NCBI GenBank assembly: GCA_015207195.1
Contig: JADEXJ010000035.1
Span: 1-47,382, forward strand
Source of the DNA: Pleurocapsales cyanobacterium LEGE 10410
Lineage (GTDB): Bacteria; Cyanobacteriota; Cyanobacteriia; Cyanobacteriales; Xenococcaceae
Reading direction: 5' to 3'
Length of the DNA stretch: 47,382 nucleotides
This document shows positions 41,731 to 47,382 of the stretch, piece after piece. Position 1 is the first letter of the stretch. Each line of letters opens with the position of its first letter. Below the pieces are notes generated by a model that was given only the letters and a program-made list of their open reading frames with translations, was not told the DNA's origin and did not search any database. The position numbers were made by a program, and so were the translations under genes.

Positions 41731-42327
41731 TCAGCTAGTTCTCGATCTGACCTCGATCGCAAATCCCTCATAAAAATCTCCTGACTGTAGCAGTTCAAAA
41801 TCACCAAACAGTAAAGAAATAAATACTTGAGCTATAGACAAAGCAGTTGCTTTGGAGATTTGAGGTAGAGTACTAATTTCTACATTTGATTCAAGACATT
41901 TTGTTACTTGCTGGGTCCAAGCATTAATATCTTCGTCATGAGCCAGAGATATGACTTGGGATTCAATTAGATCGAGGTCAAATAAACCTACCGCTTCAGA
42001 CGAGGTTAAAGATTGAATTTTATGAAATGTTTCTCGTTCGTACTTAACTTTACTCTGAGGTTTCAAATATTTTTGTAAAAAAGTAGTGCTTATACTTTGT
42101 TGAGTCAGAGAAGCTAAAAATTGACAAAAGCTATTGTCTATAAGAGTATCCGTTAAATCTACATTATCTTGTTGGGCGTTTTCCAAGGCTGCTTCTGCTT
42201 GCGCCAAAAGACAAACACTTCCCAGATAAAAAAGCTCACCCGTTCGCCGTAATTTAATTTCATCTTTTATGTGTGATGAATCAATTTTATTTACCTGTTG
42301 GATAATGTCGCCAAAGGAGTAATCCAT
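41731..42327 (-). CDS. Unknown protein downstream of the truncated zinc-binding gene
   Basis: A 198-residue, mainly helical protein. I do not recognise it. It contains LRRTGELFYLGSVCLLAQAEAALENA and a Gln/Ser-rich central part; there is no signal peptide or clear membrane span. It starts five bases after the stop of the start-less zinc-binding paralogue (42333-42818), so both were probably one operon before the transposon arrived. If transcription of that operon came from upstream, insertion at 42819 would have cut it off. Confidence 0.6.
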   Translation of the reverse strand: MDYSFGDIIQQVNKIDSSHIKDEIKLRRTGELFYLGSVCLLAQAEAALENAQQDNVDLTDTLIDNSFCQFLASLTQQSISTTFLQKYLKPQSKVKYERETFHKIQSLTSSEAVGLFDLDLIESQVISLAHDEDINAWTQQVTKCLESNVEISTLPQISKATALSIAQVFISLLFGDFELLQSGDFYEGFAIEVRSRTS

Positions 42328-42332
42328 TGTTC

Positions 42333-42818
42333 TTAGTTTAAAATTTTATCGGTAAATACCTTGCTTTTACATTCAGGACAGTCAGCAGGACTTAGCCAAT
42401 AAATTAGTCCATAGCAATCGATTCCATACTCCGTCTCCAAATAACTTAAAAGCTTTTTAATATATTCTTCCAGCTCTGGCTGTCTCAGTCCCTTAGTATG
42501 CTGTGGCAACATCTGGTGAGATAGCTTATTGCCTTGGTAGATTTTAAGAGCGATCGCATGAACAAATTGATTTTCCTTACCGTAAATTTCTAGTTCTGCC
42601 CGATATGCTTCTGGTAGTATAGGCTCTATTGTAGCGATGCCCTTTTTCTTTGCCGCATTCTGACGGCGTTTGGCATTTACTTTGCCAGGATTTCTCAGGC
42701 GATTGCGTTTGATCCGACAATTATGCCCGACATAACATTTTGGATGCTTTTCTTTAGCCTCGTCTTCTGTACGGTAGTTCTTGGCACAGTAGAGGCAGGT
42801 GGGATTGGGTTTTCTTCC
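42333..42818 (-). pseudogene. Zinc-binding protein gene that lost its start to a transposon end
   Basis: An open frame of 161 codons reading GRKPNPTCLYCAKNYRTEDE onwards, about three-quarters identical to the intact gene at 43002-43496. It keeps CLYC and CPEC metal-binding pairs. Before the first Gly codon, where the paralogue has ATG, the minus strand reads CTAACA and then an in-frame TAA. CTAACA is the complement of TGTTAG, the apparent terminus of the transposon end at 42819. No other start is near, so it is probably not translated normally. Confidence 0.7.
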
Positions 42819-42956
42819 TGTTAGTTATAGTATAAGTTGAAAATATCTCTACGAGTTTTCAGTGCTTTGAGCATAGTCATTAACACATAAGTTGAAAATA
42901 ATTAACTCATAAAATGAAAAAATCCGAACTAATTCGCGCATAAAATGAAAAAATCT
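42819..42956 (+). repeat. Left end of a Tn7-like transposon with four direct repeats
   Basis: TGTTAG at 42819 is followed by four related words in one orientation: ATAAGTTGAAAATAT (from 42832), ATAAGTTGAAAATAA (from 42888), ATAAAATGAAAAAATC (from 42909) and ATAAAATGAAAAAATC (from 42940). Three are preceded by ATTAAC or ATTCGC plus two bases. TGT termini with several spaced TnsB-binding words are the architecture of Tn7-like ends, and cyanobacterial ends with TTCGCACATTAAATG-type words are close in form. The interior would be to the right, towards tniQ-tnsC-tnsB. Confidence 0.65.
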
Positions 42957-43001
42957 GACAATTGGAAGTACACCACGATTGTTCATTCCAAACTTATCAA
43001 A

Positions 43002-43496
43002 TTAACATTGTGGTCTTTCTGAGTGAACCTTGCATTCAGGACAATCATCGGCATTAAGCCAATAAATTAACCCAAAACAATCGATTCCGTATTCAGTCTT
43101 TAGATGAGCTAGCAGTTTGTTGATATAGTCTTCAAGCTCAGGCTGTCTAAGTCCCTGCGTGTGCTGCGGTAACATTTGATGGGTAAGTTTATTGCCTTGA
43201 TAGATCTTGAGAGCGATTGCATGAACAAACTGATTTTCTTTGCCGTAGATTTCCAACTCAGCGCGATATGCTTCAGGAGGAATTGGTGTTAAAGTCTTAA
43301 TTCCTTTTTCTCTGGCACTATTAGCGCGACGTTTAGCATTAACTTTGTTAGCCGATCTTAGACGATAGCGTTTAACACGGCAGTTATGTTCGACATAACA
43401 CTCGGCGTTTTTTTCTCTTGCCTCGTCTTCGGTGCGGTAATTCTTGGCACAGTATATACATTTAGGATTAGCTTTCCTGCCCATTATCCAAATCAA
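43002..43496 (-). CDS. Zinc-binding cargo protein, intact paralogue
   Basis: A 164-residue protein; an internal ATG (GRKANPKCIYC follows it) is the likely start, at 43484. It has CIYC near the N-terminus, further Cys/His (CYVEHNCRVKRYR), a basic patch NAKRRANS, a conserved middle (EIYGKENQFVHAIALKIYQG) and CPEC near the end. A zinc-bound, nucleic-acid-associated fold is plausible; no family was recognised. It overlaps the yhaV end by 29 bases if the first Met is used. It is very similar to the start-less copy at 42333-42818, just outside the transposon end. Confidence 0.7.
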   Translation of the reverse strand: MIWIMGRKANPKCIYCAKNYRTEDEAREKNAECYVEHNCRVKRYRLRSANKVNAKRRANSAREKGIKTLTPIPPEAYRAELEIYGKENQFVHAIALKIYQGNKLTHQMLPQHTQGLRQPELEDYINKLLAHLKTEYGIDCFGLIYWLNADDCPECKVHSERPQC

Positions 43497-43956
43497 TAAG
43501 ATCTTTCAGTGAGAGAGGGAATTGTCCTTTTTTAACCATCTTGGCAAAAACGCGATAACAGTCTTTCTTATCTCCCTCTTCCTCGCGCGTTCCCTTGCGC
43601 CTGACGGCGACGCGGGGTCGCTCGTCTTTCCTAGGAAAACCCAACCATAAAATAATAATTACCTTTTGTTGTATAAATACCTTAAAGAAGAGTCGGTAGC
43701 GACTAGGCAAACCCATTTTCTTGAGACGACTATATTTATCCAATGGCTTCCTTAAAGCAAAGTATGAAGCTAAGGGGTCTGTCGGAATTTTTTCCTCAAT
43801 CCCGATGGTAAGAGCTTTGAATAGCTTGACTTGCGGATGTTTAACAAAGTCGTCAGTTGACAAACGCGAACGTAAAGACTTTACCTGATGAAGTAGCTGC
43901 TGCCACTGGTCATTGAATAAAGGATGAAACAAAATAGCCCACCCATTAATCTTCAC
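43468..43956 (-). CDS. yhaV: YhaV-family toxin
   Basis: About 162 residues from the GTG at 43956 (KINGWAILFHPLF follows), which overlaps the antitoxin by 11 bases; a longer frame to 44028 would lie inside the antitoxin and is less likely. The pattern DPLASYFALRKPLDKYSRLK, PSRYRLFFKVF, IIILWLGFPRKDE and CYRVFAKMVKKG is the YhaV signature. YhaV is a RelE-superfamily ribonuclease counteracted by PrlF. A transposon-borne pair would favour retention of the element. Confidence 0.88.
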   Translation of the reverse strand: MKINGWAILFHPLFNDQWQQLLHQVKSLRSRLSTDDFVKHPQVKLFKALTIGIEEKIPTDPLASYFALRKPLDKYSRLKKMGLPSRYRLFFKVFIQQKVIIILWLGFPRKDERPRVAVRRKGTREEEGDKKDCYRVFAKMVKKGQFPLSLKDLIDLDNGQES

Positions 43957-44323
43957 GGACGACTCGCGCACCTGAACCAAGTTCAGGTGTCGCGTCCTCA
44001 TCGATATCAACCCCAGCCAATAATTCATTTGCCTCAGTACTCATATTTTCTGTATATGCCACAAGAGATTCAGGTTCTTCAACAGCAGACTTCATCAAAA
44101 AGTCTAGAAACAAACTCATCATCACATCATCTTTGTCTTCTTCTGTTTTCTCAATAGGATTCAGACGAACTAACAACGTATTCTCATCCAAAACTTCAAC
44201 ATGACCGCTAGCACCAACGAGTTCGGGATGATCCTTAGAAAAAGCGCGAGGTAAACGATATCCATCTTGATTGCCAATCTTGGCTGGAGAGACTGGGTAA
44301 TTGTTATTTGAGTTATCGGACAT
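43946..44323 (-). CDS. prlF: PrlF/AbrB-type antitoxin
   Basis: A 125-residue protein. The N-terminal segment GYRLPRAFSKDHPELVGASG, then HVEVLDENTLLVRL, is a SpoVT/AbrB-like swapped-hairpin DNA-binding domain. The C-terminal half is acidic (EKTEEDKDDVM, DIDEDATPELG), typical for toxin neutralisation. It pairs with the YhaV toxin encoded immediately downstream with overlap. It begins 38 bases after the tniQ stop and may share its transcript. Confidence 0.85.
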   Translation of the reverse strand: MSDNSNNNYPVSPAKIGNQDGYRLPRAFSKDHPELVGASGHVEVLDENTLLVRLNPIEKTEEDKDDVMMSLFLDFLMKSAVEEPESLVAYTENMSTEANELLAGVDIDEDATPELGSGARVVRED

Positions 44324-44361
44324 TAGCGCAAAGTAAAAAAGAGCAATGTTATTACAATTTA

Positions 44362-45552
44362 TTATAACGTCACGAACTTAGATTTAAACTCAATCAGTTT
44401 TGTCAGCGGTCGATTCAGAACTATCTGCCAAGCCGAACAACCCTTGAGCCAACGAAGAGACTTAATATGCTGGCAAACCCAAATTAGTCTGGTTAAAGTG
44501 AGTTTGGAACAATCTAGCATTCCACCCACTCTTGGCAGCCAATCTTCTATTCGATCTAAATCTAATTTTTCTCTACAATAACCATTAGAGTAGCGATAAA
44601 CTATTTCAATCTGTATGACGTTGTAGCTACAAAGATATTTCCTCAGAGCAATTTCTAACTGTCTTGATAGGAAGCAATTGATAGGCAGCAAGCTAGACAA
44701 CTCAACGAAGCGGAAAACCATAGTTAAAATAGTATGCCTAGTTGAGTTTTTGCCAATCGAGTTATCTTCGTGCCATTGAAAGAGATAATTGATATTGTGT
44801 TTCCAGCCCTGAAAAAAATCGAACACTAACTCCTGGGAAGAAAGTAAATTGGATTTTGTATGAAATTTATTCAACACCTCCTGAGACATTCTTAAATCTC
44901 CTTGATGTCTCAGACACACTCCAATATCAAATTTCAGAAAGCTCGACAACTGCTCAAACTGCTTGAAAGACAAACAAAATAATGGATTATCTTCTCCATA
45001 AGCTGCTTTAGCTAGTTTCATACATTCAGAGTTACCCCAACATCCAGCCCGATAAAGCGCAAAGTTTACTTGGCTATCTGTAGCATTAGTAACTGCCGAG
45101 TCGCGAAAATCAAAGCCACATCTACACTTAATGATACTAGGTCTTAACCATTTAATTGTTTGACGGCATTGAGGGCATTTGTTAACCAAGTTACATCTGT
45201 GTATGTGACAGACTTTGTTAATTTCAACATCCCATAAAAATCGAGCATAACTTGATTCTTTCAAGCATTTTGGACATAAGTGAGTTGCTTTTTGATTTAC
45301 TTCATAACTGATAAAATAATGTCCCCTTATAGCTCTAAAAGCTTTTGACTGGAGTAATCGATCGTCTATACCAGTTAACTGACTGAGTTTTGTTACTTTA
45401 CTACGATCGAGAGCGAATTTTAAAACTCGATTAGCAGAACAACTCACTAGTCGAAGAATCCAGTGGGGGGATTCATAGTAATTGGCTTCAGATAGACGTA
45501 ATATATAGCTTGCCAAACTCTCATCATGATAGGGTTGAGGTGTACATAGCAA
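44362..45552 (-). CDS. tniQ: TniQ/TnsD-type target-selection protein
   Basis: A 396-residue TniQ-family protein. An N-terminal HDESLASYILRLSEANYY helix pattern is followed by two zinc modules: Cys93-Cys96 with Cys115/His118, and Cys126-Cys129 with Cys143/Cys145. TniQ links the TnsC filament to the target, either a site-specific DNA sequence (TnsD-like) or a Cas complex. The length is intermediate between short Cas-linked TniQ and full TnsD, so it may itself bind an attachment site. The stop region contains TATAACGTCA, a word shared with the parB palindrome; this may be chance. Confidence 0.88.
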   Translation of the reverse strand: MLCTPQPYHDESLASYILRLSEANYYESPHWILRLVSCSANRVLKFALDRSKVTKLSQLTGIDDRLLQSKAFRAIRGHYFISYEVNQKATHLCPKCLKESSYARFLWDVEINKVCHIHRCNLVNKCPQCRQTIKWLRPSIIKCRCGFDFRDSAVTNATDSQVNFALYRAGCWGNSECMKLAKAAYGEDNPLFCLSFKQFEQLSSFLKFDIGVCLRHQGDLRMSQEVLNKFHTKSNLLSSQELVFDFFQGWKHNINYLFQWHEDNSIGKNSTRHTILTMVFRFVELSSLLPINCFLSRQLEIALRKYLCSYNVIQIEIVYRYSNGYCREKLDLDRIEDWLPRVGGMLDCSKLTLTRLIWVCQHIKSLRWLKGCSAWQIVLNRPLTKLIEFKSKFVTL

Positions 45553-45581
45553 TTTGTACGGTCGTGAGCCAAAATTAAAGT

Positions 45582-46613
45582 TTACCTCGTCGTCAAAACT
45601 GAAGATGCTTTGAGTTTTGCGGGAGTCTTTTTTGAGGCAGATCTCAAACGACTGTTGGTTGCTTCAACATGTTCTGAAGAACCTGAATGTGGCTGATAAA
45701 TTTCAAATTCATCGCTCAAGAAAGGATTTACTTTATCTGGTTTATCGGCATGAACGTATTTTTCAAACGCCACAGCCAGTATAGATAGATCCAATTGTTC
45801 TTTTCCCTGCTGGAGAGCCAAATAAGTCCCATAACGAATTAGCTTCATTGTGTAAGCGATAACTCCATCAGAAGCATAATAAAATCTTCTGGCTAGATTC
45901 AACCCAGATAGATTTGAGTCAGATTCTAACGGTAGCTGAGACTCTAATAAATGCAGAAAAGTCCGAAACTCTTCTCCGCTATCACAATGCCAACCAAATG
46001 GACTCAGATGACATCTGTTAGCAAATCTGCGACTTAGTTGAGAATGCTCTTTCAATTTCAGAATCTGTTCAGCTTCAGGCAAACCAATCAGAACAATTGG
46101 AAGATTTGTATCCAGAATTAAAGTTTTAAGCCAGTCTGACACTGTTTTGAGTACTTTAGCTGAATCTCGGTCGATAAAATGCTGAAACTCATCTAAGATG
46201 ATGAGCTGAACCCCACAATCTTTAATTAGACCTATCAGGCGGATTGTTTGCTTGCCGATCGAACCTTTTTCGTAGGCAGGATCGCCAAGCTGCCATAGAA
46301 GTTTAGAGACAACTGCTTTGACTGTTGCAGGGGAGGGAATAGTTACGGCTAGAATCGGAATCACCGTGCGGTCGCAGGTGATGTATTGAGGATATTTGCT
46401 GGCATAAGTGTGATAAATAGTAGTCTTACCTACTCCTGTATGTCCAGAGAGGAACAAACATTCTGGCTCATCTTTGCAGCTAGAGAAATGATGACAGTAT
46501 TCAATTGCACCAAGAATTTCATCAAATCGAGGATAAGAAATATATGTACTGTTGACTACCTTTAGTCGTTGAGCCAAAGTCATAGACCTAAACTTCGATT
46601 TGGTTGATGACAT
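45582..46613 (-). CDS. tnsC: TnsC/TniB-type AAA+ transposition regulator
   Basis: A 343-residue AAA+ ATPase. Walker A GHTGVGKTT at 57-65, Walker B LIILDE at 137-142 followed by FQHF, and LIGLPEAEQIL then SRRFANRC (sensor and arginine-finger region) are TnsC/TniB hallmarks. TnsC polymerises on DNA, recruits TnsB and prevents insertion near existing copies. AAGGAG precedes the ATG. The C-terminal ~55 residues are Ser/Thr/Lys-rich and probably flexible. It is 30 bases upstream of tniQ. Confidence 0.92.
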   Translation of the reverse strand: MSSTKSKFRSMTLAQRLKVVNSTYISYPRFDEILGAIEYCHHFSSCKDEPECLFLSGHTGVGKTTIYHTYASKYPQYITCDRTVIPILAVTIPSPATVKAVVSKLLWQLGDPAYEKGSIGKQTIRLIGLIKDCGVQLIILDEFQHFIDRDSAKVLKTVSDWLKTLILDTNLPIVLIGLPEAEQILKLKEHSQLSRRFANRCHLSPFGWHCDSGEEFRTFLHLLESQLPLESDSNLSGLNLARRFYYASDGVIAYTMKLIRYGTYLALQQGKEQLDLSILAVAFEKYVHADKPDKVNPFLSDEFEIYQPHSGSSEHVEATNSRLRSASKKTPAKLKASSVLTTR

Positions 46614-46624
46614 AGTATTTCTCC

Positions 46625-47382
46625 TTATGTAGACAAATTTTTAAAAACACTCCATCCCGACAAATCTGGCTGCCAACTTTCTTCTGCTTCTAACTCTAAC
46701 TCTACCTCTACCTCTACCTCTATCTGTTCTACCTTATTTGCTGACTCTAATTCTTCTGTCTGAGTTACTGTCACTTCATCTATTAACTCTGATTCCCTGT
46801 CTTCTTCCTGTAATTCTAAGTCTAATTCTGCTCTGCTTTGAATAACTTTCACAGAATGAGCTTCTAGCTTTAATGGGATCGAAGGATTAGCGATCGCACT
46901 TTCACAATTGGAGATTCCCTTTAGAGAAGTAAACTCACTGACAATCGTTTCTTCAGCGATTTTTTTAGTAAAATTGTCTTGATTTAACTCTAATTTTGGC
47001 AAAATTTCTTTATTTGTCTTATTAGCAGACTTATGACTTTCTATACTCAGCCATCTAGCCATAGATTGACGAGTTTTGCCTCTCTTGGTCTTCTTCCACT
47101 CTCCCTCTACAATCGTTTGAATCTTCTCTTTAGCTAAAGCCAAAGCCACGATATCGATTTTATCTGCTTCAAGTTTTGCTAATTGTTTGATTACTTTGTG
47201 TTGCCAGAGAGTTAATCCTTGAGTATATTCTTGATGCAATGCGGGTACTTCAATAAGGGATATGCAAGAAAATAAGATACCAATTAGGTGGGAATAATTG
47301 TGATATCCCATTTAGGTAAAGTTTCAGATCTTTGCCAGAAGGGTTGATAGTGCTTTAACTCTTGAGATAAAACTTTGACTCC
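46625..47382 (-). pseudogene. tnsB: TnsB/TniA transposase, 3' part, frameshifted
   Basis: The frame entering at the right edge reads FWQRSETLPKWDITIIPT and stops at 47284. The -1 frame continues with the expected transposase C-terminal domain: IEVPALHQEYTQGLTLWQHK, then DIVALALAKEKIQTIVEGEW and RGKTRQSMARWL, which match TnsB/TniA ends. A frameshift between 47284 and about 47250 therefore separates the two. The final ~90 residues form an unusual Glu/Leu/Val-rich tail (VEVEVELELEAEE). The catalytic DDE region is outside the window. A sequencing error is possible. Confidence 0.75.

Larger units (their letters stand above)
42819..47382. mobile_element. Tn7-like transposon (partial, runs off the right edge)
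   Basis: The left end is at 42819. Cargo follows (zinc-binding protein, PrlF/YhaV toxin-antitoxin), then tniQ, tnsC and a frameshifted tnsB, all on the minus strand. The transposition genes read towards the cargo and left end, as in Tn7, so the right end should lie past 47382, probably after tnsA if present. No CRISPR or Cas gene is seen in this part. The frameshift in tnsB suggests the element may no longer move by itself. Confidence 0.65.

Noticed and set aside
42832-42960. The same repeat cluster read as a right end terminating in CTGACA at 42960, with the element lying to the left.
   Set aside because: TGTCAG reversed would be an acceptable terminus, but the alternative at 42819 explains the lost start codon of the adjacent gene, keeps the tns genes inside and has a first repeat six bases from TGT. 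I prefer the left-end reading but cannot exclude the other.
42819-47382. A CRISPR-associated transposon.
   Set aside because: No Cas12k, Cascade gene, tracrRNA or repeat array is visible in the part seen; the remainder of the element is outside the window, so this is not excluded for the full element.
1-47382. CRISPR arrays, tRNAs and rRNA genes.
   Set aside because: No regularly spaced repeats, cloverleaf-like sequences or rRNA signatures were found by reading both strands.

Overview
The window looks like part of a large cyanobacterial plasmid. The octamer GCGATCGC (HIP1) and its shorter core recur throughout. The genes are AT-rich and tightly packed, and nearly all families I recognise are typical of cyanobacterial accessory replicons: partition, conjugation-type secretion, anti-restriction, toxin-antitoxin and Tn7-like transposition. 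No rRNA, tRNA or CRISPR array was seen. No replication initiator, relaxase or coupling ATPase was recognised. The species cannot be fixed; a unicellular or baeocyte-forming cyanobacterium is a guess.

Layout. (1) 1-4473: + strand stress or metabolism cargo: a small membrane protein, an NTF2-like protein, a secreted DM13 protein, a thioredoxin-reductase-like flavoprotein and a GC-rich haloalkane-dehalogenase-like hydrolase. It ends in a repeat cluster that resembles a transposon end and abuts a truncated toxin gene. (2) 4560-13789, all minus strand: a DNA-metabolism block with holA, dnaX and dnaN (clamp loader and sliding clamp), a RecD/Pif1-like helicase, an unknown protein with a duplicated beta-rich segment, ArdC anti-restriction and a family-4 uracil-DNA glycosylase, plus one decayed gene at 7521-7865. 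(3) 13877-21132: a candidate defence-type operon. A very long zinc-ribbon SF1 helicase is split over two frames at an A AAA AAG heptamer and is followed by a PLD-family protein. An orphaned higA sits beside a truncated higB. (4) 21249-29385: a type IV secretion operon in virB order (VirB2/3-like, VirB4, VirB5-like, VirB6, VirB8-like, VirB10). (5) 29640-30296: an intact RelE/HigB-type toxin-antitoxin pair with a palindromic operator. (6) 30361-35908: a 1217-residue protein carrying the DFDGD signature of double-psi beta-barrel RNA polymerases and RdRp/YonO-like motifs, with a highly acidic partner downstream. (7) 36168-41242: a partition and PRTRC block with ParA, ParB, a ThiF/E1-like protein, an E2-like PRTRC-B protein and an unknown protein. 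Two related palindromes flank parAB and are probable centromere sites. (8) 42819-47382: a Tn7-like element with tnsB (frameshifted, partial), tnsC, tniQ, a PrlF/YhaV toxin-antitoxin pair and a zinc-binding protein. Its left end appears to have removed the start codon of a close paralogue of that cargo protein.

How it fits together: the replicon seems to carry its own partition, transfer apparatus, anti-restriction and DNA-repair genes, and parts of a replisome. It also encodes a candidate single-chain RNA polymerase that could transcribe plasmid genes independently of the host enzyme. The least conventional elements are this polymerase with its acidic neighbour, the helicase-PLD operon with its possible programmed frameshift, and the transposon that carries a copy of the gene it interrupts.
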